Below, in pieces: positions 8,099 through 17,957 of a stretch of 64,000 nt of DNA; positions within the stretch are counted from its first letter, which is position 1; each line of letters starts with the position of its first letter. This DNA is from an uncultured Gammaproteobacteria bacterium. GTDB taxonomy: Bacteria > Pseudomonadota > Gammaproteobacteria > Enterobacterales > Psychrobiaceae. The stretch lies in assembly GCA_913060565.1 (NCBI GenBank), contig CAJXRU010000004.1, positions 1-64,000 on the forward strand, given 5' to 3'. Below the pieces are notes generated by a model. It was given only the letters and a program-made list of their open reading frames with translations. It searched no databases and was not told the DNA's origin. A program made the position numbers and the translations under genes.

Positions 8099-10021
8099 AT
8101 GTCTATTTTTAATCATTATAAAGCGCGTTTTGATGCAACCAAGGAAGAAGAGTTTACCCTCGATGAGTTTTTACAATTATGTAAACAAGATAAATCGTGC
8201 TATGCATCCGCAGCTGAACGTCTACTCATGGCAATCGGCGAACCAGAGACAATAGATACAGCGCAAGATCCTCGCTTAAGTCGAATTTTCTCCAATCGTG
8301 TTATAAATCGCTATCCAGCTTTTAAAGATTTTCATGGCATGGAAGACGCCATCGATCAAATCGTTTCTTATCTAAAACACTCAGCACAAGGCCTTGAAGA
8401 GCGCAAACAAATCATTTATTTACTCGGCCCCGTCGGAGGTGGTAAATCTTCAATCGCGGAAAAATTAAAAAGCTTAATGCAGAACGTCCCCATATACCGT
8501 TTGAAAGGCTCTCCTGTTAACGATCATCCGTTATGTTTATTTGATGCGAGTGAAGATGGCGATATTATCGAGCGAGAATACGGCATTGCCAAACGCTATA
8601 TCAATACCATTATGTCGCCATGGGCGGTAAAAAGATTACATGAATATGGCGGTGATATTTCTCAATTTAAAGTGGTTAAATCCTACCCTTCTATTCTCGA
8701 TCAATTGGCCATTGCTAAAACAGAACCGGGTGATGAAAACAATCAAGATATTTCTGCATTGGTGGGTAAAGTAGATATTCGTCAGTTAGAGCACTTTTCT
8801 CAAGATGATCCAGATGCCTATTCATATAGCGGCGCTTTATGTCGCTCAAATCAAGGGTTAATGGAATTTGTTGAAATGTTTAAAGCACCAATCAAGGTCT
8901 TACATCCCCTGCTCACTGCGACGCAGGAAGGCAATTATAATGGCACGGAAGGTATATCAGCTATCCCATTTAATGGCATTATTTTAGCCCACTCAAATGA
9001 ATCAGAATGGCAAACATTTAAGAGCAATAAAAACAATGAAGCGTTTTTAGATCGCGTTTTCATTGTGCAAGTTCCGTATTGTTTGCGCGTTACTGAAGAA
9101 GTGAACATCTACAACAAACTCTTAGAGAACTCGAAACTAAACGATGCTCAATGTGCGCCTGATACCTTAAAAACGTTAGCTCAATTTAGTATTTTATCGC
9201 GGTTAACGAAACCGTCTAACTCCAGCGTTCAATCAAAGATGCGTGTTTATGACGGCGAAACATTGAAAGACACCGATCCGAGCGCCAAATCACTGCAAGA
9301 ATACAAAGACAATGCAGGTGTTACCGAAGGCATGAGTGGCTTATCAACACGTTTCGCTTTTAAAATTTTATCTCGAGTATTCAACTTCGATGATAATGAG
9401 ATTGCCGCTAACCCTGTCCACCTATTTTATGTATTAGAGCAGCAAATTGAACGAGAACAATTTAGTGATGAACTTAGAGAGCAATACCTTGAGCATTTGA
9501 AGGGCTACTTAATCCCTAATTATATCGAGTTCATTGGCAAAGAAATTCAAACCGCCTATTTAGAGTCTTATTCCGAATATGGGCAAAACATTTTCGACCG
9601 TTATGTCACCTACGCAGATTTTTGGATTCAAGACCAAGAATATCGGGACTCCGAAACTGGACAACTATTTGACCGCAATGCGCTCAATGACGAATTAGAA
9701 AAAATTGAAAAGCCGGCGGGCATTAGCAATCCCAAAGATTTTCGAAATGAAATCGTTAATTTTGTGTTGCGCGCCAAAGCGAATAATTCTGGCAATAACC
9801 CTCAATGGACGAGTTACGAAAAGTTACGGGTGGTTATTGAAAAGAAAATGTTCTCGAATACGGAAGATTTATTACCAGTGATTTCATTTAACAATAAAAC
9901 GAATGCTGACGATCAGAAAAAGCACGCCGACTTTGTTGACCGCATGACCGAAAAAGGCTACACCCAAAAACAAGTTCGCTTGCTCACTGAATGGTACTTA
10001 CGCGTTCGAAAAGCCTCATAG
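8099..10021 (+). CDS. yeaG: PrkA-family serine protein kinase (YeaG)
   Basis: This is a cytoplasmic AAA+-type protein of 640 residues, as usual for PrkA/YeaG. The Walker A motif [11 protein letters not shown] lies near residue 110 in the AAA domain; the C-terminal third is the PrkA kinase-like domain. In E. coli yeaG and yeaH are co-transcribed, respond to starvation and stationary phase, and YeaG acts as a protein kinase; some homologues have been described as AAA proteases. Here the gene leads a three-gene operon with yeaH (13-base gap) and spoVR (8-base gap), an arrangement found in many bacteria. The last codons of the gene can pair with the ribosome site of yeaH. Confidence 0.94.
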   Translation: MSIFNHYKARFDATKEEEFTLDEFLQLCKQDKSCYASAAERLLMAIGEPETIDTAQDPRLSRIFSNRVINRYPAFKDFHGMEDAIDQIVSYLKHSAQGLEERKQIIYLLGPVGGGKSSIAEKLKSLMQNVPIYRLKGSPVNDHPLCLFDASEDGDIIEREYGIAKRYINTIMSPWAVKRLHEYGGDISQFKVVKSYPSILDQLAIAKTEPGDENNQDISALVGKVDIRQLEHFSQDDPDAYSYSGALCRSNQGLMEFVEMFKAPIKVLHPLLTATQEGNYNGTEGISAIPFNGIILAHSNESEWQTFKSNKNNEAFLDRVFIVQVPYCLRVTEEVNIYNKLLENSKLNDAQCAPDTLKTLAQFSILSRLTKPSNSSVQSKMRVYDGETLKDTDPSAKSLQEYKDNAGVTEGMSGLSTRFAFKILSRVFNFDDNEIAANPVHLFYVLEQQIEREQFSDELREQYLEHLKGYLIPNYIEFIGKEIQTAYLESYSEYGQNIFDRYVTYADFWIQDQEYRDSETGQLFDRNALNDELEKIEKPAGISNPKDFRNEIVNFVLRAKANNSGNNPQWTSYEKLRVVIEKKMFSNTEDLLPVISFNNKTNADDQKKHADFVDRMTEKGYTQKQVRLLTEWYLRVRKAS

Positions 10022-10029
10022 AAGGAGGC
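10013..10029 (+). promoter_or_regulatory. Hairpin masking the yeaH ribosome site
   Basis: GCCTC (10013-10017, last codons of prkA) pairs with GAGGC (10025-10029), which contains the yeaH Shine-Dalgarno core. The prkA stop codon TAG (10019-10021) sits in the 7-base loop. A ribosome finishing prkA would melt the stem and free the site, so yeaH translation may depend on prkA translation. The stem is only five pairs, so this is tentative. Confidence 0.4.
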
Positions 10030-10034
10030 ACATT

Positions 10035-11297
10035 ATGTCTCATTTTATTGATCGACGTTTAAATGCGAAAAATAAAAGTTCTGTCAATCGACAGCGCTTT
10101 TTAAATCGCCATAAAGAGCAAATAAAACGCTCGATAGATCAGGTCATTACAGACAGAAGTGTCACTGATGTTAGTTCTGGCGAAAACATCACTATTCCTA
10201 AACGGGATCTGAGTGAACCTATTTTTCACCATGCCAATGATGGACAAAGACAGCGTGTACATCCGGGAAATGATCAGTTTCAACAAGGCGATAAAATTGA
10301 GCGTCCAAAGCAATCAGGTGGCCAAGGGACCGGCGAGGGAAATGCAAGTGATCAAGGGGAAGGTGAAGATGAGTTTACCTTTGAGATTTCTCATGACGAA
10401 TATTTGGACTTATTGTTTGAAGACTTAGCACTACCCAATTTAGAAGCTAAGCAAAATGCAGATGCGCAGGAGTTTAAGACAACGCGCCACGGTTTTTCAG
10501 AAGTGGGCCTGCCCAATAATATTAATATTGTGCGCTCACTAAAAAAATCAATTTCCCGTCGCATTGCGCTAACGGGATCAACGAAACGTGAATTAACAGC
10601 ACTGGAGGAGCAATTAGCCACGTTGGAACAAAGTAGTGGTGAAAATTATCAAGCGCGTAAATCGCTAGAAGCACAGATTCAGCATTGTAAAGAGCGCATT
10701 AATCGCGTGCCCTTTATTGATGATTTCGATTTACAGTTTAATCATTACGCGCGCACACCAGTGCCAAGTTCAAAAGCTGTTATGTTTTGTATCATGGATG
10801 TATCAGGCTCGATGGATCAAGAAACGAAAGATATTGCAAAACGATTCTATATCTTATTGTACTTGTTCTTGTCTCAAACTTATCAAACCACTGAAGTTGT
10901 TTATATAAGGCACCACACTCAAGCCAAAGAAGTCGATGAACATGAATTTTTTTATTCTCAAGAAACTGGCGGAACTGTCGTTTCCAGTGCGTTGAGATTA
11001 ATGCACAAGATTCAACAACAACGTTATCCAACATCACAATGGAATGTTTATGCAGCACAAGCCTCTGACGGTGATAATTGGAATGACGACACACCACTAT
11101 GTAAGGAAGTCATAGAACGGGATTTGCTCCCTAATACTCGCTATTTCAGTTATATCGAGATAACGAAGAGTAGCCATCAGTCAATGTGGCACTGTTATGA
11201 AAAAATTAGTGAGCTGTATCCTGAATTTGCTATTAAACACATTAAGGAACGTGCAGATATCTATCCTATATTTAGGGAATTATTTGCCACGTCATAG
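10035..11297 (+). CDS. yeaH: YeaH/YhbH family protein (DUF444) with von Willebrand A-like domain
   Basis: This is a cytoplasmic partner of PrkA, 420 residues, the family's usual length. The N-terminal region is basic and then Gly/Gln/Glu-rich and low in complexity (about 65-115). The C-terminal part carries a von Willebrand factor A-like fold with the metal-site motif DVSGSMD near residue 255. The molecular role is not known; genetics in E. coli and Pseudomonas link it to the PrkA-SpoVR stress operon. It sits 13 bases after prkA with a strong GGAGG ribosome site and 8 bases before spoVR. Confidence 0.93.
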   Translation: MSHFIDRRLNAKNKSSVNRQRFLNRHKEQIKRSIDQVITDRSVTDVSSGENITIPKRDLSEPIFHHANDGQRQRVHPGNDQFQQGDKIERPKQSGGQGTGEGNASDQGEGEDEFTFEISHDEYLDLLFEDLALPNLEAKQNADAQEFKTTRHGFSEVGLPNNINIVRSLKKSISRRIALTGSTKRELTALEEQLATLEQSSGENYQARKSLEAQIQHCKERINRVPFIDDFDLQFNHYARTPVPSSKAVMFCIMDVSGSMDQETKDIAKRFYILLYLFLSQTYQTTEVVYIRHHTQAKEVDEHEFFYSQETGGTVVSSALRLMHKIQQQRYPTSQWNVYAAQASDGDNWNDDTPLCKEVIERDLLPNTRYFSYIEITKSSHQSMWHCYEKISELYPEFAIKHIKERADIYPIFRELFATS

Positions 11298-11305
11298 GTG
11301 ACATT

Positions 11306-12820
11306 ATGACTAATCAATCGGCAACGAAATTTAAAGATTGCGAATGGACTTTTGAAAAACTTGAATACTTTGACAACATTATTAGTGATGTTGCCTGTAG
11401 CTTTGGCTTATCGACCTACCCCAATCAAATCGAAATTATATCATCAGAACAAATGATGGACGCGTATTCTAGCGTCGGTATGCCCATTGGCTACAACCAT
11501 TGGAGTTACGGTAAAAAGTTTATTCAAACGCAGAAAAATTATCATCGTGGTCAAATGGGCTTGGCGTACGAAATTGTTATTAACTCAAATCCTTGTATTA
11601 GTTATCTCATGGAAGAAAACTCAATGACAATGCAAGCGTTAGTGATTGCTCATGCTTGCTACGGCCACAATTCATTTTTTAAAAACAACTACCTTTTTAC
11701 CACATGGACAGATGCCGATTCTATTATTGACTACCTTGTTTTCGCCAAAAAATTTGTCAGTGATTGCGAAGAAAAGTATGGCGTTAAAGCGGTAGAAGAC
11801 ACGCTCGATTCTTGTCATGCGTTAATGAATCTCGGTGTTGACCGTTATAAACGTCCGGCAAAAATATCACTTCACGAAGAAAAGAATCGCCAAGATGAGC
11901 GCGAAGCTTTTCTGCAAGCACAAGTCAACGATTTATGGCGCACGGTTCCTAAATCTAAACAGGTTGAAGAGAATCTAAATAGCCATCGTTTTCCTCAACA
12001 ACCGCAGGAAAATATTCTGTACTTTATCGAGAAAAACGCACCACTTTTAAAGTCATGGCAGCGTGAGCTAGTCAGGATAGTTAGAAAAATAGCGCAATAC
12101 TTTTATCCACAACGTCAAACACAGGTCATGAACGAGGGATGGGCAACGTTCTGGCACTACACCATTATCAACACGTTATTTGATGAAGGAAAAGTAGATA
12201 ACAGTTTTATGTTAGAGTTTTTGCATCATCATACTAACGTTGTCTATCAGCCACCGTACAACAGCCCCTATTACTCAGGTATCAATCCTTATACATTAGG
12301 CTTTGCGATGTTTCAGGACATCAAACGAATGTGCGAAGAACCTACCGCTGAGGATAAAGCCTGGTTTCCTGATGTAGCAGGGAGTGACTGGTTACACACG
12401 TTGCATTTTGCGTGTAAAAACTTCAAAGATGAAAGTTTCATCAGTCAGTATTTGTCGCCGCATCTGATCCGCGAACTAAAACTGTTTAATACGTTAGATG
12501 ATGATCAAAATAACTTTATTGAAATTGACGCAATCCATAATGAGCAAGGATATTTGAAAATTCGAGAGGCAATGTCGCAACAATACAACTTAAGCTATCT
12601 TGAACCCAATATTCAAATACATCACGTTGATATCAGCGGAGATAGATCGATTACGCTGCGCCACTACGGCCATCATAATATTTCGCTGGGAGACAACATC
12701 GACGAGATGCTTAAACATTTGTATCGATTATGGGGGTTTGAAGTTATTTTAGAAAGTGAAAATGAAGTAGGTAAAGTTAGCGAGATAACTCGATGCCCAA
12801 AAGCACCGAGTCCAGAATAA
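11306..12820 (+). CDS. ycgB: SpoVR family protein (YcgB)
   Basis: This is a 504-residue cytoplasmic protein of the SpoVR family, named for a Bacillus spore-cortex gene but widespread in non-sporulating bacteria. Diagnostic stretches include MNEGWATFWHYTI near 275, PYYSGINPYTLGF near 330 and the C-terminal region DISGDRSITLRHYGH. The biochemical function is unknown. It is the third gene of the prkA-yeaH-spoVR operon. It converges with fadR with only 8 bases between the stop codons; E. coli also has ycgB next to fadR but keeps yeaG-yeaH elsewhere. Confidence 0.93.
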   Translation: MTNQSATKFKDCEWTFEKLEYFDNIISDVACSFGLSTYPNQIEIISSEQMMDAYSSVGMPIGYNHWSYGKKFIQTQKNYHRGQMGLAYEIVINSNPCISYLMEENSMTMQALVIAHACYGHNSFFKNNYLFTTWTDADSIIDYLVFAKKFVSDCEEKYGVKAVEDTLDSCHALMNLGVDRYKRPAKISLHEEKNRQDEREAFLQAQVNDLWRTVPKSKQVEENLNSHRFPQQPQENILYFIEKNAPLLKSWQRELVRIVRKIAQYFYPQRQTQVMNEGWATFWHYTIINTLFDEGKVDNSFMLEFLHHHTNVVYQPPYNSPYYSGINPYTLGFAMFQDIKRMCEEPTAEDKAWFPDVAGSDWLHTLHFACKNFKDESFISQYLSPHLIRELKLFNTLDDDQNNFIEIDAIHNEQGYLKIREAMSQQYNLSYLEPNIQIHHVDISGDRSITLRHYGHHNISLGDNIDEMLKHLYRLWGFEVILESENEVGKVSEITRCPKAPSPE

Positions 12821-12828
12821 AGACTTAC

Positions 12829-13548
12829 TTAGCGAATTGGCACAACGATGTCTGTTGGCATTCTATCGCGTAGTGATAGCCATAATTTAGCGGTCTTAAG
12901 GCCGTAACGACGCATTGCGATAACGACTTGGTCATAATCACCTGATTGCGAAATTTTGATTAACTCTTCGTAATGGTTGTCAGCTAAACGTCGTGCTTCT
13001 TCTAGTTCAAAGTAGAGCTTACCGAGGCGACTATACATATCTTTGAACCCGTTAAGGATCAACACGTAAATTGGGTTTCCCGAAGCAAACGCTAATTGAT
13101 GATGCAATGAATAGTCAAAATCAGAATAGGCTTCCGCGTTATCTTCAATTTTCTTGTATTGCTTCAAAATATCTACACTTTTTTCTTGGGCCGCTTTCAT
13201 CGCTGCACGTATATAGATAATTGAGACATTAGTTCTTGCTGATAGTAACTGGTCAACTAATTCTGGAATCCCATTTTGATCTAGACGTGCCATGGTAACA
13301 AGCACACTTAATCCAGCAGTCTCCCAGTAGTTATTTACTTTAGTTGGTTTGCCATGCTGAATTTGCAGCCAACCGTCACGAGAAAGACGTTGTAATACTT
13401 CACGGAGAGTCGTTCGGGTAACACCAATAAGTTCTGAAAGTTCACGTTCAGCAGGAAGGTATGAGCCAGGAGGAAAACGTCCCGTCCAAATAGAGTCTAC
13501 TAAATATTCTTCAGCGAATCCGGCTGGGCTTTGCGCCTTATAAATCAT
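12829..13548 (-). CDS. fadR: Fatty acid metabolism regulator FadR
   Basis: This GntR-family dual regulator represses beta-oxidation genes and activates fabA/fabB; long-chain acyl-CoA releases it from DNA. The protein has 239 residues. The N-terminal winged helix is typical (PPGSYLPAERELSELIGVTRTTLREVLQRL, residues about 26-55, shown here only in part by its key elements LPAERELSE and TRTTLREVL). The C-terminal domain is the all-helical FadR acyl-CoA domain (DFDYSLHHQLAFASGNPIY). It is divergent from nhaB and convergent with spoVR, exactly as in E. coli. One of its expected targets, fadD, is in this window at 34700-36379, but no convincing FadR site was seen there. Confidence 0.95.
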   Translation of the reverse strand: MIYKAQSPAGFAEEYLVDSIWTGRFPPGSYLPAERELSELIGVTRTTLREVLQRLSRDGWLQIQHGKPTKVNNYWETAGLSVLVTMARLDQNGIPELVDQLLSARTNVSIIYIRAAMKAAQEKSVDILKQYKKIEDNAEAYSDFDYSLHHQLAFASGNPIYVLILNGFKDMYSRLGKLYFELEEARRLADNHYEELIKISQSGDYDQVVIAMRRYGLKTAKLWLSLRDRMPTDIVVPIR

Positions 13549-14131
13549 TAAACACTCAAATCAATTTCAATAAAATTCAAAGAATAATAACAGAGCTAGC
13601 TGAAATTGATACCGATTTATTTCACGTATTTGCTCTTTTAAGATGATTCTTAATCAATCGCAAGATTATTGTGATAAAGAGTGATCTCTAACACTCTACC
13701 TTCTTTCAATTGGACGATTGCTTTAAATTTATGCATTAAATAAATTATTGCCAAATTGACTGTTTCTAACAGTAAACAATCAAATTATAACGAAAATGAA
13801 AGTTAAATAAATCGTAAAAACCAATGATTTTATGCAATAAAACTGTCATTAAATAATAGATAGCAATCAAAATAAAACCTGACCGCAGCGTCCACATTTT
13901 TAACTTTGACTAATTAAGCATCGATTAATACAATAAATTAACAATTTTAAGTGGATAAATAAGCAGATCACTTGCAAATTGATGCAATGCCTGTAATTAA
14001 TAGAGGCCATTATTAATGATGCGAAAAATACATCTGTCACTAACTAATAATTAGCTCATAAAACAAGTTGCTAGTTATGCAGTAAAGCGTTGATAGAATT
14101 ACTGTGTTTTTCTTCTCTACGTGAGGAACCA
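13549..14131. other. Divergent fadR-nhaB intergenic region
   Basis: This 583-base AT-rich stretch has no supportable gene. It must hold both divergent promoters. The one palindrome noted is ACTGTT-TCT-AACAGT (13759-13773), preceded by TTGACT (13756-13761); its binding protein is unknown. No FadR-like box (AACTGGTC...) was found. Confidence 0.4.
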
Positions 14132-15724
14132 ATGTCGACAATGTCACTTAATCAAGCGTTTATGCGTAACTTCTTAGGCAACTCGCCTAAATGGTACAAA
14201 TTAGCGATTATTACCTTTTTAGTTATTAACCCTTTTGTCTTCTATTTAGTTGACCCATTCGTTGCCGGTTGGTTGCTCGTAGGTGAGTTTATCTTCACCC
14301 TAGCAATGGCATTAAAATGTTACCCATTACAGCCTGGTGGTTTGTTAGCGATAGAAGCTGTTGCTATTGGCATGACCTCACCCAAAATGGTATTACATGA
14401 AATATCCGCCAACATGGAAGTAGTATTACTACTAATATTCATGGTTGCAGGGATCTTCTTCATGAAAGACTTGTTGCTCTTTGTATTTACAAAACTAATT
14501 ACCAAGCTACGCTCAAAAGTCGTCTTATCATTAGCGTTTTGTGCTGCTGGTGCCATTCTGTCGGCATTTTTAGACGCACTAACAGTTATCGCCGTTGTAA
14601 TCAGTGTTGTTATTGGTTTCTATAGTGTTTACCACAAGGTATCTTCTGGTAAACACTATGATCACGAACATGACCATACTCACGAAGGTGATTTCCACGA
14701 CCAGCATCGCGCTGATTTAAAACAGTTTCGTGGTTTCTTGCGTAACCTGTTAATGCACGCCGGTGTTGGTACTGCACTTGGCGGTGTAATGACTAAAGTT
14801 GGCGAGCCACAAAACTTAATCATTGCCGAAAAAGCAAGCTGGGACTTTATTGAGTTTGCACTTCGTATGTCACCTGTCACTATTCCTGTCTTCGTATTTG
14901 GTTTATTAACCTGCTTTGTCATCGAAAAAATGGGCTGGTTTAGCTATGGTGTTCAACTGCCAAAGAACGTTCACAAAGTATTGTCTGATTTTGCAGACGA
15001 GCAAGATAGACGTCGTACTCCTAAAGACAAAGCAAAGTTAATTACCCAAGGCGTTATCGCAGGTTGGCTAGTGATTGGCCTAGCACTTCATTTAGCCGCA
15101 GTTGGCTTAATTGGTTTATCTGTTATCGTACTAGCAACTGCACTTAACGGCATCACTGAAGAACACGCGCTGGGTAAGGCATTTGAAGAGGCTCTGCCAT
15201 TTACTTCACTATTAGCCGTATTCTTTGCCGTTGTAGCCGTGATTATTGACCAAAACTTATTTACGCCAGTAATTACCTGGGTATTAAGTTATGAAGGTAA
15301 TACACAAATGGTAATGTTCTACATTGCCAATGGTTTATTATCGATGGTGAGTGATAACGTGTTTGTTGGCACCGTTTATATTGAACAGATTGCTCAAGCC
15401 TTGGCAGATGGGCGCATCAACCGCGACCAGTTTGATATGCTAGCGGTTGCAATTAACACAGGTACTAACTTACCAAGTGTTGCAACGCCAAATGGTCAAG
15501 CTGCTTTCCTATTCTTATTAACAAGTGCACTAGCACCGTTAGTTAGACTAAGTTACGGTCGTATGGTTTACATGGCATTGCCATACACCATCGTACTTTC
15601 AATCGTAGGTTTCATTTGTATCCAGTCAGGTTTCTTAGCAGACAGTACAGAAAAGCTCTATGAGAAAGGATTAATTAAACATCACTCGGCAATTGTTCAG
15701 CCATCCGGCGGCGATCACCACTAA
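14132..15724 (+). CDS. nhaB: Na+/H+ antiporter NhaB
   Basis: This inner-membrane sodium/proton antiporter helps keep sodium low and pH stable, fitting a marine host. About 530 residues and a dozen hydrophobic segments agree with NhaB (E. coli about 513). Family-typical sequence includes [30 protein letters not shown] and [21 protein letters not shown] histidine-rich cytoplasmic loop (about residues 173-195, [18 protein letters not shown]) is notable. The frame opens 14 codons upstream, but the ATG at 14132 has GAGGA just before it and gives the conserved N-terminus. It lies between fadR and dsbB as in E. coli. Confidence 0.96.
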   Translation: MSTMSLNQAFMRNFLGNSPKWYKLAIITFLVINPFVFYLVDPFVAGWLLVGEFIFTLAMALKCYPLQPGGLLAIEAVAIGMTSPKMVLHEISANMEVVLLLIFMVAGIFFMKDLLLFVFTKLITKLRSKVVLSLAFCAAGAILSAFLDALTVIAVVISVVIGFYSVYHKVSSGKHYDHEHDHTHEGDFHDQHRADLKQFRGFLRNLLMHAGVGTALGGVMTKVGEPQNLIIAEKASWDFIEFALRMSPVTIPVFVFGLLTCFVIEKMGWFSYGVQLPKNVHKVLSDFADEQDRRRTPKDKAKLITQGVIAGWLVIGLALHLAAVGLIGLSVIVLATALNGITEEHALGKAFEEALPFTSLLAVFFAVVAVIIDQNLFTPVITWVLSYEGNTQMVMFYIANGLLSMVSDNVFVGTVYIEQIAQALADGRINRDQFDMLAVAINTGTNLPSVATPNGQAAFLFLLTSALAPLVRLSYGRMVYMALPYTIVLSIVGFICIQSGFLADSTEKLYEKGLIKHHSAIVQPSGGDHH

Positions 15725-15733
15725 GGTGTTGTT

Positions 15734-15764
15734 AAAAAGCGTATCTTCGGATACGCTTTTTTCT
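15734..15764 (+). terminator. Rho-independent terminator after nhaB
   Basis: AAAAAGCGTATC and GATACGCTTTTT pair around a TTCG tetraloop, 9 bases after the nhaB stop. It separates nhaB from dsbB, so dsbB probably has its own promoter or depends on read-through. Confidence 0.9.
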
Positions 15765-15798
15765 TATATTATCTAGATCTAAATTCAACGAGTTATTC

Positions 15799-16323
15799 AT
15801 GCTTACCTTTTTAAACTCTCTACCCACTGAACGCAAAGCCTGGCTGACACTGGCTGGCGTCGCCACTACCTTTGAATTAGTTGCGATGTATTTTCAACAT
15901 GTCATTGGGCTTGAGCCTTGTGTGATGTGTATTTATCAACGTACAGCAATGATAGGCCTTGTTGGCGCAGGATTAGTGGGTGCTATTGCACCGCAGAATT
16001 TTGGTTGTCGATTGGCTGGTTATGTATTGTGGGGCTATAGCGCTATCAAAGGTCTGCTATTAGCCATTGAGCATGTAGGTATTCAAACAACTCAGTCGCC
16101 GTTTTTCAGTTGTGATTTTAGGCCTAACTTTGCACATACATTGCCACTTGATGAGTGGCTGCCATTCTTCTTTAGAGCCGATGGTGATTGTGCGTCGATT
16201 TCATGGATGTTTGCAGGTTGGTCAATGTCTCAGTGGATGGTGGTAATTTTTAGCTGTTTTGTGGCAACATTTTTAATTGTTGTACTAAATAGATTACGCG
16301 CTAGTAATCGATTTAAAATTTAA
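15799..16323 (+). CDS. dsbB: Disulfide bond formation protein DsbB
   Basis: This inner-membrane enzyme re-oxidises periplasmic DsbA and passes the electrons to quinones. It has 174 residues and four membrane helices. Both redox pairs are present: Cys41-Cys44 in CVMC of the first periplasmic loop and Cys105 with Cys131 in the second loop (SCDF and GDCAS). Their positions match E. coli closely, and the conserved Arg48 (IYQR) that supports quinone reaction is there. dsbA is not in the window. The periplasmic cytochromes and secreted enzymes of this genome would be among the indirect clients. Confidence 0.95.
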   Translation: MLTFLNSLPTERKAWLTLAGVATTFELVAMYFQHVIGLEPCVMCIYQRTAMIGLVGAGLVGAIAPQNFGCRLAGYVLWGYSAIKGLLLAIEHVGIQTTQSPFFSCDFRPNFAHTLPLDEWLPFFFRADGDCASISWMFAGWSMSQWMVVIFSCFVATFLIVVLNRLRASNRFKI

Positions 16324-16327
16324 TCTT

Positions 16328-16366
16328 AATAAGGGAAACAGAATCTTTTTGTTTCCCTTATTTTAA
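16328..16366 (+). terminator. Rho-independent terminator after dsbB
   Basis: AATAAGGGAAACA and TGTTTCCCTTATT pair perfectly over 13 bp with a 9-base loop, then TT. It lies between the convergent dsbB and deacylase genes and may serve both strands. Confidence 0.8.
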
Positions 16367-16379
16367 GCATCGGATATTA

Positions 16380-17954
16380 CTATTTTTTTGTTAATACACG
16401 CCCTGCAAGAATATTCGTAAATTGACTGTTTTCAATAACAATTGAGCCGTTAACAATCACTGTTTCAACCCCCTCAGAAAGAACGTTCCAATGAGAAAAG
16501 CTTGCTTTATCTTTATATTTTTTAAGGTCGACAATAATAATGTCAGCAAAGTATCCGTTAGTTAATAAACCGCGCTGAGGTAACTTTATTGCTTGAGCCG
16601 TTTTGTAGCTGCTTTGCATCACGAATTGCGGCAACGTTAATACACTTTCTTGAAGTACATATTGTCGGTATTTTTTTGGAAAGCTTGCATACTTTCGAGG
16701 GTGTCCATTGGTTCCATCCGAAGACGTCACGACCCAAGGTTGTTGCATAAATTGACGAATATCATCGGCAGACATATTAAAAGATGCAACGCGTATTGGT
16801 GCACCTTGAACTAATTCAATGACTAATTCTGACGCATTTAATCTGCGTTCTTGGGCAACATCTTTTAACGTTTTCCCCACAATAGACTCATCATTTGCCA
16901 CTGTAAATAACAACGCATCAGCACCACCACGACGGCGAATATTCTCGGTAATTTGTGCCATAATCTTTGGACGTAATGACAAATCATTAAGTCGATTTAC
17001 AAAAGCTTGGTGTGAATCAGCCATCACCCACTTGGGAATAACCGCGCTGTGTAAATGGGTGCCAGATGCTTGCCACGGATACTGGTCAGCAGAAATACTC
17101 ACTCCGTTTTTTCGTGCGCGATTCACTTTATCAATAACTGCACGACTCTGCCCCCAAACATCGACACCAAGCGCTTTAATATGTGCTAAGTGCAAATGAA
17201 TATTTGCCGCTTTTACAATGTCGATTGCTTCATCAACAGCTTGTGTAAAGCCAATATTAAAAGTACTTTCATCTCGCAAGTGAGTGTCGTAAATCCCGTC
17301 ATAGGTAGACGCTATTCTCGCAAGTTCAATAACTTCTTCGGTAGATGCATAACTTCCCGGAACATAATACAAACCAGTAGAGAGCCCAATTGCGCCATCT
17401 AACATTGCTTTATTCACTAAAACTTTCATAGCAGCCAATTCATCAGCAGTTGCCTGACGTTTACTACGCCCCATAACGTGTTCACGAACGCTACCGTGAC
17501 CGACCAACAATGCTGTATTAGTCCCTATGCCTTGTTGATTTAGTTTATCTTTGATACTTGCAATATCAACGACGTCTCCGCCATCATTTCCATTAACAAC
17601 CGTGGTAACACCTTGCGTCAGATAATTTAAATTAGCGGCTGTTTCAGGGTTCTCTAATTCCGCCAACGAATGTGTATGTGGATCAATAAACCCAGGACTG
17701 ACTAATTTATCACCAGCGTCAATAACTTTCTTGGCAATAAACTGATACTGTCCTTTTGGCAACACGGCGCAAATTTTTTCTTCGCAAATGCCAATATCTA
17801 ATGCTTGTGCCTCACTGCCATCCCCAACAATAACGTTAGTCGACGTAATTAGCACATCGACTGCAATGTTAGATGTTGGCGTTGTGGTACAGCTCGATAT
17901 AAAAAAAGCACTGAATATAGCAGCACACGATATATTTATACGTTTAATTGACAT
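16380..17954 (-). CDS. N-acyl-D-amino-acid deacylase family lipoprotein (amidohydrolase)
   Basis: This is a 524-residue member of the D-aminoacylase branch of the amidohydrolases, predicted to remove the acyl or peptidyl group from D-amino acids. The N-terminus is a lipoprotein signal ending in ISSC (Cys22), so it is anchored in the envelope. Metal-site candidates are His93 and His95 (DPHTH), His225 (DTHLRDE), His258 (HLAHIK) and the catalytic Asp413 (SSDGTNGHP). The cysteine that bridges the metals in characterised D-aminoacylases (GNCG) is aspartate here (GNDGG, Asp124), so metal use or specificity may differ. The gene is last in an operon behind the M14 carboxypeptidase (3-base gap) and the TonB-dependent receptor. 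Its context with D-glutamate genes favours a D-amino-acid peptide or acyl substrate. Confidence 0.85.
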   Translation of the reverse strand: MSIKRINISCAAIFSAFFISSCTTTPTSNIAVDVLITSTNVIVGDGSEAQALDIGICEEKICAVLPKGQYQFIAKKVIDAGDKLVSPGFIDPHTHSLAELENPETAANLNYLTQGVTTVVNGNDGGDVVDIASIKDKLNQQGIGTNTALLVGHGSVREHVMGRSKRQATADELAAMKVLVNKAMLDGAIGLSTGLYYVPGSYASTEEVIELARIASTYDGIYDTHLRDESTFNIGFTQAVDEAIDIVKAANIHLHLAHIKALGVDVWGQSRAVIDKVNRARKNGVSISADQYPWQASGTHLHSAVIPKWVMADSHQAFVNRLNDLSLRPKIMAQITENIRRRGGADALLFTVANDESIVGKTLKDVAQERRLNASELVIELVQGAPIRVASFNMSADDIRQFMQQPWVVTSSDGTNGHPRKYASFPKKYRQYVLQESVLTLPQFVMQSSYKTAQAIKLPQRGLLTNGYFADIIIVDLKKYKDKASFSHWNVLSEGVETVIVNGSIVIENSQFTNILAGRVLTKK

Positions 17955-17957
17955 AAC

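Noticed and set aside
13549-14131. FadR operator between fadR and nhaB
   Set aside because: No sequence close to AACTGGTC-N-GACC was found in the region.
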